From Isoetes taiwanensis (lineage: Eukaryota; Streptophyta; Lycopodiopsida; Isoetales; Isoetaceae), in NCBI GenBank assembly GCA_021234155.1, contig JAJEKV010000046.1, positions 4,500,665 to 4,564,664 on the forward strand: 64,000 nt of DNA, given 5' to 3'. Positions within the stretch are counted from its first letter, which is position 1. Every line of letters starts with the position of its first letter. The translations under genes were made by a program, and so were the position numbers. This document shows positions 1 to 10,746 of the stretch, piece after piece. The notes under the pieces are model-generated. The model saw only the letters and a program-made list of their open reading frames with translations, made no database searches and was not told the DNA's origin.

Positions 1-560
1 CAAACGTATGCCATACAATTGGCATCTTTCAAGAACTTTTCTGAGATGATCCAAGTGATCCCTTCTTGGATTAAAAAATAATGTTAAGTCATCTATAAAG
101 ACTCTCAAAAAGTCTGAAATGTCATGAAAAGCATATGTCATAGCTCGTTGAAACGTGGTTGAGGCATTTGTGAAGCCAAAAGGTAATACCTTATAAGCAT
201 AGATGGCAAAAGATGTTCAAAGAGCCATCATTTCTTGATGTGATGGATAGATTTGGATCTGATTATATCCAGAGTAACCATCAAGAAAGAATAGGTCTGG
301 TTTCCTGCAACAATATACAACAAGGTGTCTATGTATGGTATAGGAAAATGATCTCTTTTGGTAGCTTTGTTGAGATCCCTGTAATCAATGCATACTCAGA
401 TTGAGTTATTTGGCTTTCTCACTGGTACAATAGAACTGATCCAATCTAAATTTGGGACTAGAACAATAAATTCCGCCTCCAAAAGCTTCACAACTTCGCC
501 CTTTACTTGTTCCTCTATAGCTGGACTCATTCTCCTTTGAGCTTATTGGATTGGTTCTGA
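1..560 (-). pseudogene. Ty3/gypsy reverse transcriptase of element G1 (runs off the window)
   Basis: Reading the minus strand from about 560 down to 1 gives a reverse transcriptase. The segment before the palm carries RRMSPAIEEQVKGEVVKLLE, then VCIDYRDLNKAT, then the first catalytic aspartate in SFLDGYSGYNQI. Next come VLPFGFTNASTTFQRAM and the second catalytic block as FIDDLTLF, a YVDD variant. Just upstream (about 560-720) lies the usual lead-in, readable as LVIIGEDFTQEEEH and GISPEVVVHTIDL. At least two in-frame stops (before VCIDYR and after EMMAL) and small frame breaks show that it is dead. Known for the family: this domain copies element RNA into DNA. The catalytic aspartates remain visible, so decay is moderate. 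The rest of pol would lie outside the window, below base 1. Confidence 0.9.
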
Positions 561-723
561 TCCCTGTTTCAAATCAATGGTATGAACCACAACCTCTGGT
601 GAAATGCCTTTCAATTCTTTGTAATTTCTTGCCAAAACATCCCTGAATTCTCTTAACAAGGATATTAAATATGTTCCTCCTCTTGAGTAAAATCTTCTCC
701 AATAATAACCAATTCTTTTTTAT

Positions 724-956
724 CTCCTTAAAAAATATTAATGTTCTTGACTGAATGTGGTATCTGTGATGAATATGGTGCATGTGATGACTGTGGTGAA
801 TGTGGTGATTGTGGTGAATGTGGTGCATGTGATGACTGTGGTGAATGTGGTGATTGTGGTGAACATGGTGCATGTGATGACTGTGGTGCATGTGATGACT
901 GTCGTGAATGTGGTGACTGTGGTGACTGTGATGAACATGGACTGATCTGATTTACC
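724..956. repeat. TGTGGTGA-type minisatellite inside element G1
   Basis: Imperfect tandem units built from TGTGGTGAA and TGTGATGAC (9-bp submotifs grouped into roughly 18-36 bp units) fill about 757-945. The block sits between the RNase H-like stretch and the reverse transcriptase of G1. Because the period is a multiple of three, several frames stay open and give His-rich, Cys/Asp/Gly-rich or Ser/Pro/Gln-rich translations. These are products of the repeat and not genes. A second block of the same motif lies near 3466-3530. Confidence 0.85.
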
Positions 957-1385
957 TCATCCTCCAGAATTTGTACATGCCACCAAGCTACTTGCACCAT
1001 TGCCAATTGTGTTAAAGGATCCGCCACAATGTTTTGTTCCCTTGGACCATGTACCACAATGCGCTGCTGAAAACATGACTTCAAATCCATGGCTTGTTGA
1101 TGTAAGCCTCTCAAATTAGCACTTAAAACTTGAAACTGATCCATAAGTTGTTAACATGCCAATAAAAAGTCTCCAATAATAGTCAAACAATCAATGTGCT
1201 TCTTCTTTGCCAAAGTCATCCCTTGAATAAGTGCATAATATTCAACCTCATTATTACTGCTTGCATTGCTTATCATACTCAATGTAACAATCTTCTTCTA
1301 AGGCCCACATATCAGAAATACTCCTACACCTCTATAATTCTTGAGCTTAGAGAAGCACCATGAAAATACATTTGTCCTTCTATAG
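930..1385 (-). pseudogene. RNase H-like domain of element G1, between protease and RT
   Basis: On the minus strand the translation runs FHGASLSSR, RGVGVFLICGP, SNNEVEYYALIQGMTLAKK, TIIGDFLLACQQL, then VVHGPREQNIVADPLTQLA. These match the RNase H blocks with the four acidic positions. The first is changed (FHGAS where FDGAS is expected), while E, D and D remain in NNEVEYYAL, GDFLL and NIVADPL. One frameshift (near 1340) and two or more stops are present. Known for the family: the domain degrades the RNA strand of the RNA-DNA hybrid. Seen here: it is transcriptionally upstream of RT, whereas standard Ty3 order is protease-RT-RNase H-integrase. A rearrangement or an additional RNase H are both possible. 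Confidence 0.78.
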
Positions 1386-1908
1386 TGTGCTAATTTCTGT
1401 TCATCCCGTCCATGCTTGATTTTGGCATCAAGCATGGATGGGATGAACAAAAATCAGCCTTGCTGAAATAAAGTTTCGCCAATGGGTCTTTGAATGGACT
1501 CTTCATGTTTACAAGAGTCTCTTGTAACTCACCTTCACCAATATTTTCAAGTTTTTGGATATACTTATCTGCAACTTGCTGCTGTAAATGACATATTTCT
1601 GAATTTTGGGTACCTTTTAACCACTTGTACAACGTCTTATCTTCCTTGTCACCCACTTTCAAGACATGAAAACAACTAAGACCTTGCTGCTCTAACACCA
1701 TAGCATTCTTTTTGCTGATTTCTAATTGTGGGCTGCTCAAAGAAGGATTGCACAGAAAAGTACCATTTGCTGATTTTAGGGGATGATCTATAGTAACCTT
1801 ATATTCCCCTTGGAAGATATTCATTTCACTCTTCCTCCATGAAGTCTCAGCTTGTACGGCATCTAAGCGTGTACGACTCAGCAACAAAGTATAAGTTTCA
1901 GCATGCAC
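1386..1908 (-). pseudogene. G1 polyprotein linker of unknown function
   Basis: A 172-residue open stretch on the minus strand joins the protease-like region to the RNase H-like stretch. It is hydrophilic, with acidic and glutamine-rich parts such as HLQQQVADKYIQKLENIGEG, and I recognise no catalytic motif. Its frame and position suggest it is part of the same polyprotein. It ends in the inverted repeat at 1398-1449, which may mark a rearrangement or a small insertion. Confidence 0.45.
1398..1449. repeat. Hairpin-forming inverted repeat, 23-bp arms
   Basis: The arms at 1398-1420 and 1427-1449 are reverse complements except for one position (a G where A is expected, which can form a G-T pair). 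They are separated by a 6-nt loop, TTTGGC. The hairpin lies at the junction between the G1 linker and the RNase H-like stretch. Confidence 0.9.
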
Positions 1909-1920
1909 ACTTTGGAAATT

Positions 1921-2382
1921 TCAAAAATATGAAATCCAATATTGCTTCACCTCATATACATTGCATCTAATAACTACCATAGGCTGCATCTTCATTTGAT
2001 TGAATGCTTTGAGCATCATAGTTATCGGTCCCATCATTTTGAATCCAACTTGAAGCATTATATGGTAAGGCATTACATTCACTCTGCTGCTGGTATCTAT
2101 GTTGGCATCTTTGATCAAATATCGATTGATACTCACATCACAAAGAAATGGCCCTGGATCCTCGGATTGTCGGGCTGGTGGCTCCATTCTACTCTTATTG
2201 ATATCATTTGATATGATTTGTTGGACTACAATTTCTGATTTTCGTCTTCCCCCTAACTCATGCAACAAATTGGGAAAATAATGCATCAATTGCTCAAGAG
2301 TAAGTGTGATTTTAGTGGTCAAAACTTGGCTGATCACATCATCTTCATTCTGAATTTCCTCATCCACCATAGGAGGCATCAC
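1921..2382 (-). pseudogene. G1 retropepsin-like protease region
   Basis: This 153-residue minus-strand stretch contains LIKDANIDTSSRVNVMPYHI, which aligns with the aspartic protease active-site block of Ty3/gypsy elements (usual form DxGSSVNVMP). Downstream MMGPITMMLKAFNQMKMQPMVVIRCNV corresponds to the following beta strands, where families usually have a GxxxPxGxI-type segment. The active-site DTG/DSG is altered to DTS, so the enzyme is probably inactive. It follows gag and precedes the linker in the direction of transcription. Confidence 0.75.
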
Positions 2383-2412
2383 TATGGGCTGATTTTCTTC
2401 CTTAGACTGAAA

Positions 2413-3440
2413 CTATTCTGTGGGCAGCACATTGAATTGCACATTCTTAGGTGCTGACACCTTCAAAGTTTGTCCCTCCAAAGCCTTTGAAAAAGAGTTC
2501 TTAGTCTTCTCCACTATCGGCACTATTCTTGGTTCTTGAATCATCTTTTGTGATCTTGTAACTACATTTACTTCTCCAATCTCTTCTTCTTGCTGAAGTG
2601 GGTCTTTCTCCACCTCAAGAAATCCACAATTCACTACTAATTTTGCCTTATCTTGCTTATTAAGCTCCTCAATAAGAGCCTTAACTTGAGGATTATCGAT
2701 GTACTTTGCATCTTGAATGCGAACATCATTATTAGGAAGAGGTACTGATTCAAACACTTGCTGCCTTGGTGGATACTTGTTAATTGCCCATTCTGATTTC
2801 CCATGGATATTCCAACAAGTACTCTCATCATGCTTGAATTTATCACATAACTTGCAATACAAATGAGCCTTTCTTAGATACTATCCCTGTTTTGGTTGCA
2901 CTATTTGTGTGGAACCTATTGGAGCTTGTTGGGCAATTGGAGCTTGCAGCGTCATTGGAACTTGTGGTATGATAGGTGTTGCTTGCATTGGTTGAATAGG
3001 AATAGGTGGTGCTTATTGCATAACAGCAAATACCGGATTGGCCCTCTCAAAGAATCTCCTCTCCCTACATTCTTGATCATTATGGCCCTTTATTTGGCAT
3101 ATTGAGCAAAATTTCAGCAATCTACATGTAGTATCAGAATGTCCAATAGATCTACAATAATCACAAGTAATAAACTAGATCTCCCTTGACTTCTCACAAA
3201 TTGTAAGCTCAGAAACCTTGCCTGCAATATCCTCTGTTTTATGCTCTGGAGCAGCAACTTCACGAATGTATCCCAGCTTATCTTCAGCCTTGAGAACATA
3301 CTTTTGTGCCTCTAGCACTGTTGTAGGTTGTTTAGTCTTTACCTTATGAGCAATAGCTCGTTTCAGCCCCTTCACATCCATTTTAACAGTGATGATAATG
3401 GATCCCCCCACATCACAATGCGATATATCCCTCTATATAT
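2413..3440 (-). pseudogene. G1 gag with three CCHC zinc knuckles
   Basis: The minus strand encodes a gag C-terminal part. KGLKRAIAHKVKTKQPTTV and YVLKAEDKLGYIRE (about 3380-3270) are followed by three zinc knuckles of exact C-x2-C-x4-H-x4-C spacing. These are CDYCRSIGHSDTTC and CSICQIKGHNDQEC (about 3170-3060), and CKLCDKFKHDESTC (about 2860-2815). A proline/glutamine-rich spacer separates the second and third. Stops at about 3180, 3015 and 2880 interrupt the frame. Known for the family: knuckles bind element RNA during particle assembly. The N-terminal gag and 5' LTR were not found, since the LINE at 3536 begins close by. Confidence 0.8.
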
Positions 3441-3465
3441 GGTATACGGTCTCCTATACCACCTC

Positions 3466-3535
3466 AACAGTAGTGACTGTGGTGAATGTTGTGACTATGG
3501 TGAGTGTGGTGACAACCCCAACAACACTAATACCA
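3466..3535. repeat. Second TGTGGTGA repeat block at the G1/LINE junction
   Basis: The plus strand shows GTGACTGTGGTGAATGTTGT and related units, the same 9-bp motif family as the block at 757-945. It lies at the gag end of G1, immediately before the L1-type LINE fragment begins. Confidence 0.75.
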
Positions 3536-4998
3536 AGTAGCTTGGCATTCCTTTTGGAATAGAAATTTCAATAGCTCGGGCATGGGATCATGTCGGGCAT
3601 GGGATCATGTCATCCTTTGTCTTCAATAGCATTTGCTTTGGTGGAGAGGTGTTGCTTTATCAATAGTCGGAAGAATACATGCAACTAACCATGTCTATGT
3701 GGTTTTAGCGTTGCTAGCCCCTCCTCAAAAATTTAAAGAAATCATTGCGCTAGTTTGGAATTTTGCATGGGGTGGCAATGAGACTGACACAGCTGTAAAA
3801 TTGCATGGAGCAAATGCGTCCGTCCCAAAAAGGATGATGGTCTAGGTATGTTTGATCTTAAACTTCATGGTAAAGTTCTTATTTCTAAGTTCCTTTGGCA
3901 GATCCTCTTGGGCCATGTACAGTCATGTTGTGGAATGCATCTGCTTGTTCAATCTTTGGAGCACTGTATTATTTTATCAAATCTGCAGTTAAACTTTGAT
4001 TGCCATGGACTCTTTTCTATCTCTTCAAGCCGTTCCCACATGCATTGCCCTTTCTGAAAGATCTATTGAATGCCTGGAGTACCGTCAAGTCTTTGGTAGC
4101 CATTGGTCCACTGCATTGCATGCAAACCTCTTCCCTCTTTTTGTGGTTTCCCTTTGATCGTTCACTGCTTGTAGCCTCCTTCCACCCAAGACCTCAAAAG
4201 AGGTGGCAGCATGTTGGTGTTTCCACGCTTGATGCGTGGTACTATAAAGAGTGGCTTCTCACTTGGCTAGCATTTCGTGGAAAATATCATATGACTTCGC
4301 AGCACTTTCATGTATGGGAAATTGTCACATATAATACCCCTCTTATACCTGACTATGGAGGAGCAGAATTGAAAAACTAATGGGACTTGGTTCACCATTG
4401 CTACAAATTCTTGACGTCTACTCCCCCCTTGCCCCCATCTTATCATTGGGCATTGATAGTGCAAGAGGAGCGGGATAAAAATATCATCCCCAAGCACTCG
4501 GTGCTTCTTTGACAGATTGTTTATCGCTCATTTAGAGTGAATATGAAGGTCCATTTATTTAAGCCACGAGTCAGTCCACTCTGCTCTATATGCGGTTGTT
4601 GTCCAAGACTATTGAACATTGCTTTGCCTTGTGTGACAATGTTGGCACAGATCCAATCTCGTTTTCAGATGCATCTCAACAGCAAGAAAATTCTCCTTGG
4701 TGCACTCTATGTACATTAACTAAGACTTAAAAACCTAGCGTTCCATATTACACGAGCACTGGCCTGCTAGACCATTTAAAAAGTCAGTGCCATCTAGTAT
4801 TTAAAAATGCTTCCTCTACTCTAGATCAGATACTTCGAGAGATTAAGGATAGATCATATGATCATAATGTGGTGTCCACATTATCTGCTGATGATAAAGA
4901 TGAGATTTTGAGATCTTATCTCCGTCCCATCTAATTGTTGTTCAAAGTGTTGTAACTTTTTTGAGTTTTTAATATAAGCTATACGTTCTTAAAAAAAA
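3536..4998 (+). pseudogene. L1-type LINE 3' portion (RT thumb to poly-A)
   Basis: The plus-strand reading begins LGIPFGIEISIARAWDHV, then WRGVALSIVGRIHATNHV and FAWGG. This is the RT thumb to C-terminal region of plant L1 LINEs. It is followed by GLGMFDLKLHGKVLISKFLW and a zf-RVT segment near 4537-4640, where VKVHLFKPRVSPLC-like sequence carries CSICGCC. Several frameshifts and stops break it. The 3' end is a short untranslated region and an A-run at about 4990-4998, followed by a G-rich tract. The 5' end is truncated. A small direct duplication, CGGGCATGGGATCATGT, occurs at about 3576-3610. Confidence 0.85.
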
Positions 4999-5040
4999 GA
5001 AAGGGGGAGAGGGGGGGGGAGGGGAGGGGGAGATGTGGTT
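4999..5040. repeat. G/A-rich low-complexity tract
   Basis: A run of AGGGGG and GGGGGGG units directly follows the LINE poly-A. It is simple sequence, with no gene signal. Confidence 0.7.
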
Positions 5041-6400
5041 ACTTTGTCACGTTGCAGTGGTAGCATTCGATTAAACATATGGCGCACACACCACACCAAG
5101 TTTGCTTTGTTGAGTTCTGCCCCCAACTACCTTATATTGAATGCGACTATGACTGTCTTGAACTCAAGACATTACCACTAGATCAAAGACCCAGACACAA
5201 ATGTGTTGCTCTGTTGTATCCTTGTTTGAAACTCTCTCTCTCTCTCTCCTTCCCTCCCTCTTTCCGAGCATTTTATATATGGTTTTTTCATTTCTCTGAG
5301 GATGAGGTAGAGTATTCCTCTTCTTCCAAGCTTAAGATGAAGTTTTGTTGTTGTTTGGAGTCTTTCAAGAATGCAATGGTAGGCAACATAGAACTATCAC
5401 TCTTGGAAAGATGGAAATAGCTTGGACCTTTTTTCTTGCACCTTTTGTTTTGCCTACATTGCTTCAGTGTCAAGCTCTTTTCATCGACCTTCTTCTTGAG
5501 AGCGTCCTTTGTTTCTGTTGTGCTTCTAGCTTTCCCTCCCTCCCAACCCTCATTTGGACTTTGTTTCTTAGTGTAATGATATAGGGGCAGATGTTCTTCC
5601 CTGGCTAGTTTGCAGATTATTATTCCTGGCTAGACGGATGTTCTTACCCAACCCAACTTTGTGGTAGATTAATCATGGGCGGATGTTCTTCCATGCACTA
5701 GTTTGCAGGTGTGTTTACCTGGCTAGGCAGATGTTCTTCCCCGTCCCAATCTATGGACAATTTAGTTATTTACTTTTTTTTTGAAGTGCATTTGTTCTAA
5801 GAGTTCGAGATTTTTTGGATGTTCTTTATCATTTTGAGCCCATTTTTAGGGCTGCTAACAATGATTTAACGCTATTTTTTTTTGCTTGAGTCTATTTTTT
5901 CCAGATCATTTGCTCACTTTTTGCAGTTGAGATGATTTGGGAGTATGCCAACGTGATTTTCAAAGACTGTTTGTGGTCCTTGCATTCTTTCGCATTTGTT
6001 GGAGTTGGCAGTGTTGATGCTTCGTCTGTTAATGCACGAATGTTGTTGGATATATGGCTATTAGTTTAGATCTTAGCTTCATCATTTATATAGCTCTTAG
6101 TTAGTTATATAGCTCGTAGCCCATTTTTTATCTTCATGGTGCGGGGGCTTCCAATTGATAAGTTTTTGGACTTTTAGTCTGTGCGGCTTTATTTTTCTTT
6201 AATAAACTCGTGGTCATTGTCTAGTATCAGGGTTTTAAAATATTTTGGCTTTAGATTTTTTTTTGGCCATTCATTGTTACTGCTCTTCTGTTGTACTTGT
6301 TTTTTTTTTTTTTTTTTTTGATGCTCAATAAAAAAGCCCTTCAATAAGAAGGTTGTGAGATGATGTTTTGTTGTTGTTTTGGAGTCTTCCAAGAATGCAA
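5041..6400. other. Unassigned DNA bounded by a 45-bp direct repeat
   Basis: No gene is recognised. A stretch of about 45 bp at 5334-5380 (around TTTTGTTGTTGTTTGGAGTC) recurs at 6357-6400 with a few changes. Between the copies, 5585-5760 holds several degenerate copies of ATGTTCTTCCCTGGCTAG-like units, and 6301-6319 is a T-run. The positions 5125-5205 read on the minus strand (GATCTAGTGGTAATG and GAGTTCAAGAC) weakly resemble a tRNA-derived SINE head, but the spacing is poor. Confidence 0.5.
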
Positions 6401-8109
6401 AGTAATAAGATACGAATAGCAAGAAACAAAGAATTTGAAATCTAGGCAAGACGATGTATGATATATCTACTCTTATATATATCATTCTCGCCATATTCCT
6501 AAGATTCAATGCTTTAGATTCCTGAGTGGAGAAAAAAATAGGATTAGAAAAATAATTGACGAAATTTATTCAGAACGCCATGTTTTGTCCTTATCGACTT
6601 CGAATGAATCTGGACCCTCAAATGCGCTCGGTAAAGTGTCATTCTGCTCGCTCCAAACACTGTTCGAAATCCCAGGGAAAGCTAGAATTCAATGGAAAAA
6701 CACTAGCTATGGCAAGATTTGGGAAGATGGGTGAGAAAAAAAGTCAAAAAATGATAATGGTAAATGAAATTTCGTTGGGATCTGCCTGCTCTAGCTTATG
6801 TGGGCTTTTCAAAGTCTAGATACAGCAACATGATTTGGGCCGGCACCATTTGGGTATTTTCGATTCCTTGGAGTCAAGAAAGGCCATTCTTCTGGGGCAA
6901 AAGTGGGTGTAAAGAAGGCTCTATTTTTTTACAAAAGGAAAACCCCCAAAGGCGTCAAGATTAATTGGATTATGCATGAATATCGCCTCTCCAAAACCTC
7001 CGAAAAGTCCCGGAATTCTCTTGCTACAAAAAATGGCTCTCTTTGAGTAAGTTCATGCTCCATTATGCTTCAAATCAGAAGAAATTGGTTTCTTTCCTAG
7101 TTGGGTATAGTAGAGAAATCTCACTATTTTTTTATATGCAGTTTAGCAGTTTATGTAGCATGGGATATATATTAGGGGCTTAAATTGTTAGAATTTTGAT
7201 ATGATTGCTTAATTTTTTGCTTCTTGCAGGCAAATGATTGGGTACTCTTCAGAATGTAAAAAAAATAATTCCCAACATTCAAGACAGCAAGCAACATAGT
7301 GGTACCCAAAATGGAAGCAATATAGGCTTCTTCTCCATACTGCGCCTGTAATTCAAGTACGTTGATCTTCATTTTTACATCACTGTGTGTGAAGATTCAA
7401 TTAATCTCATGAATCAATCTGTCCTTTCATCGATTGCATGATTGACTTGAGACATTAGCCTATAAATCATAGGCTGATGTGGAAAATGGGGTTTGACCCT
7501 TTTGGAGGGATGGCCACGGTTGCAGGATATGGCATATCCTATGGTATATGCCCTGGGAACGAGTATTAGGATGGAATGAGTATTAAGAGTATTAGTATTA
7601 GGATGAACGAGTATTAAATATTTGTTTCAACATCTATAATTGTATATGCGAATAATAATAACGAGGACCTAATGTTCCTTAGGCTAAGAATTTTTAGTTT
7701 TGAATCTGCATCTTTCACACTACAAAACATTAGTGGGCAAAAGATATTTTTGGAACTAAATAAATGTCTGCGGCGGCCTTGGCCGCCACGATAAATTTCT
7801 TGTAGAAATAAACATGAGAGATTACAAATATGCAAAATTCATTGGCAACCCATCCACGTAAGTGCAGTTTCTTCTAGAAGAATTTTGGATTTATCCTTAA
7901 CTCCAGCAAAATGGAAGTAGTCATAACTTTCCTTTTCTTTTTCTTTGTATAACAGACGCTGCTTCTTTGGTTCTAACCCAGTTGGCTGAACAAGCAATTT
8001 CTTCAATTCCCCTGGACAAGGTCTACTCTTCAGGATCAGATTTTTGTGGACTTGGATTAAAAAGATTCTTATGTTCTCATGTTCATAGGAGCTTGGGCAG
8101 CTTATTTAC

Positions 8110-8175
8110 TATATCAGTGAAGCATTACACAACCACCCTAGCTATATCAGTGGAGCTTTACACAACCACCCCAGC
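8110..8175. repeat. 33-bp tandem duplication
   Basis: Two adjacent 33-bp copies (8110-8142 and 8143-8175) differ at only a few positions. The shared core is TTACACAACCACCC. Confidence 0.9.
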
Positions 8176-9074
8176 CTGACACATATGTTATAGAATGTTC
8201 TTAGTTTGTGTTGTGAAGTGTATTTGTTTGATTGTGGCTTGCTCAATGTTTGTGGATACATCAAAATCTTAGTTAATCCAGGAAAGAATGCTTTTAATCT
8301 AATTCTTAAGAGTCTTGCCTACAAATTGCACCATTAGGGTGGAGATTTAAAATCAATTATTTTGCTAATTTAAGAACAAAGATTAACCATTCGTTTTAAG
8401 AGAGTTCTTGAGATGTTAAACACATGTTTCATCCTCTAGGCAACATTTCCATCAATATCACAATAACAAGCTTTATGGAATGTCTCGATCAGGATGGTAA
8501 GGGGCTGTCAACAAGCTCTACGAAAATCATTATTGATAGTAGAATGATCAAAAGCATCGGCAGAGTTGTCACTTAAGATGATCTTTTGGATCCTATTGTT
8601 GTAAGTTTTCATATATTCAGTGATGTTAGTGTATTCTCTGCAGTAAATCAGACTATTATATCACACATTAGTGCCTGGTTAACATATGCTGGATATTTCT
8701 CTGCTCACTGCCATCAGATGATTGTGAGATCTTGTACAAGATGGCATCTAAAAGGCTCTCTTCCAATTTAAATAGGCATAGGCTTGGGCTCACTGTCATA
8801 GGCTTTTTCCATGCCCACTAAAAGATTATGAAGACACAGAGCTCTTGTTACATCATTAACAATAACTTCTGGATTCTGCATAAGAAGGTTACACTGGGTT
8901 TCTTTGAAGGACACATTGCAAGCCACTCTATTAATTCCCAGAAAAAAACTTAGCATTCCCTTCCAATTCTAATAACAAGAGCAGCGTCCTTATCTGAATA
9001 TCGTTACTCATGTGTTTTTCTTATTGAAACTATTCATTCGGACAAAGCTCACTTATTGCCGCTCTTAGTTGCAT

Positions 9075-9142
9075 CATCTTTAGCAAGGTGAAATAGACAA
9101 TCATACACCATCTTTAGCAGAGTGCAATAGACAATCATATAC
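9075..9142. repeat. 34-bp tandem duplication
   Basis: Two adjacent 34-bp copies (9075-9108 and 9109-9142) share CATCTTTAGCA and AATAGACAATCATA with a few substitutions. Confidence 0.9.
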
Positions 9143-10424
9143 TCTCGGATGTCACCTTATATTAAATAATTTTTTAAATGTTTTTGAAAAATATATTTGA
9201 TATGCTTATGCCTGCAAATCTAATACAAATTTATCAATGAGTTGTTCCTAATATACCATGCCATCATAGAAAAGAATGGGACATCAAAGATGATTCGATG
9301 CATTCAGACAAGCCTACCAATAATGCTTCAGCAGTGCATTCTTTTATATGAATCATGAATGACCGTGGCCAAAGACCCTTTGTTCTTACATACAAAAAAT
9401 GATTGAAGCAGTGACTGAACTAGAAACAAAGCTTCTGAGTATTCACTTCCTTTATGTATAGGCCAAAACATCAAAGGCTCAAGTTAGACCATCACAAAAT
9501 GTCCACCATTCTAAGAACACTTTCAATTACAAATCTTGCACACAAACCCAAGCAAAACTCATAAACAATGCGAAATATGTACCTTATGCAAAACTCCACT
9601 CAAGCCTTAAACAATGAGAATCTTTACCTTAGACCAAGACAAAAAATTGACACCACCGGTATATATTATGCTTTGAAAAATTAAACCACATGCAAAGCTC
9701 CAATCAAGTCTAAACATGACCAAAAAATTGTACCTCTAAGACGAAGAAACAAAAAATGCCAATATTCAACAATCATTGGGTGTTACACAAAGGTACATAT
9801 TATGCCTTAAAAGAAATAAACATGAAAATAAATAAAAACTTGTGTACAAAACCCCATATCTATACATGCCTCACGCCGCCTAAACATGATAAACAAATCT
9901 ATTATATCATCAAGTTTCAATTGTCTACATTCCATTAACAATATGTATGCAGATGACAACGTACACAAAATGGAACAAACTAGTGCGCAACAACTAGCGA
10001 GGTAGGGCAGTCTAATGCCAAAATGCCAATTTTCCATTATAAAATGGTACTAACCCCTCCTACATAGCCTTGGAAGGTGCTTTACGACGAGATAAAAAAA
10101 CAAGAGGCGGCAAATAAAAAAGTCATCAACATGAACCACTTTAGAATCAACATAAAGGATGCCAAAAACTTACTCTGAACAAATACAGACAATTAAAATC
10201 TTCTACAAACAATCAACATATTGGCTTTAATCATCTTAATGTAGCTTTTAACATGTAGATGCCTAGTTTGAATATACTTTTAATTAGTAATTTATCTATT
10301 AAATGTTTCCCCAAGAGTCTAAATTAATCAAATGCAAAGCTAAACCCAAGACTAAAATTGCCCAGGCCTCGTGTTGTGCCTTTTTGCTATTTCTTTTTTC
10401 TTTTTCTTTTTTTCATTTTTCATT

Positions 10425-10494
10425 TTGGGTCCATGGCTAATTTGCTCTCCGTGGACATTAAAAATCTATCTACCTATCTATCTATCTTGTCCAA
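10425..10494 (+). mobile_element. LINE 3' terminus with (ATCT)n tail
   Basis: GGGTCCATGGC, then CTCCGTGGACATTAAAAATC, is followed by ATCT units. The same terminus with other microsatellite tails recurs on both strands at 20.1, 51.3, 51.8, 52.1 and 56.1 kb. Only the terminal segment is recognisable, so this is a severely 5'-truncated insertion or a remnant. Confidence 0.65.
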
Positions 10495-10701
10495 GAGTTA
10501 AAGAAGTGTGGTTCACTTTAGATTGATCCTAGCACGTCTCAAATAATTTCAATGTGTATTAGATAAGATACTATTGGTCTTAATGACACCATGCACAATA
10601 GGACTCAAAGATCATATCAAAGTAAATGACCACCGCGCCTTTTTGGCATGTGCATTTGGACTAAATCAAACTCAATTTTGATATGTACACTTGGCAATTT
10701 G

Positions 10702-10710
10702 TATATTTAA
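10702..10710 (+). promoter_or_regulatory. TATA-like box of the Pin-II-like gene
   Basis: TATATTTAA lies 37 bases before the start codon at 10747. That would place transcription start about 30 bases downstream of the box and leave a very short leader. It is the only good TATA match close to this start. Confidence 0.5.
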
Positions 10711-10746
10711 AGTCTGTCTTCGCTTCTTCTAGTTCACACAATCAAT

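Larger units (their letters stand above)
6401..10424. other. Gene-poor stretch with short duplications
   Basis: No intact gene is recognised. At 6406-6460 there is a segment (AGCAAGAAACAAAGAATTTG) related to the tandem array at 11665-12080. On the minus strand, 7345 down to about 7250 reads AQYGEEAYIASILGTTMLL, a membrane-like segment after a possible splice acceptor, which I cannot assign. The short ORFs near 8586-8956 have no recognisable domain. The remainder is AT-rich. Confidence 0.45.

Noticed and set aside
574-950. His-rich, Cys/Asp-rich and Ser/Pro-rich proteins around 574-1144 on both strands
   Set aside because: They are translations of a 9-bp-based tandem repeat in different frames. 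The repeat explains the openness of several frames at once.
1-3440. Integrated plant pararetrovirus
   Set aside because: Gag with multiple CCHC knuckles, Ty3-type protease and RT blocks, and lack of movement or coat protein motifs point to an LTR retrotransposon.
5125-5205. A third SINE head on the minus strand
   Set aside because: The A-box-like match is fair, but the candidate B box is only about ten bases away, which does not fit tRNA-type spacing.
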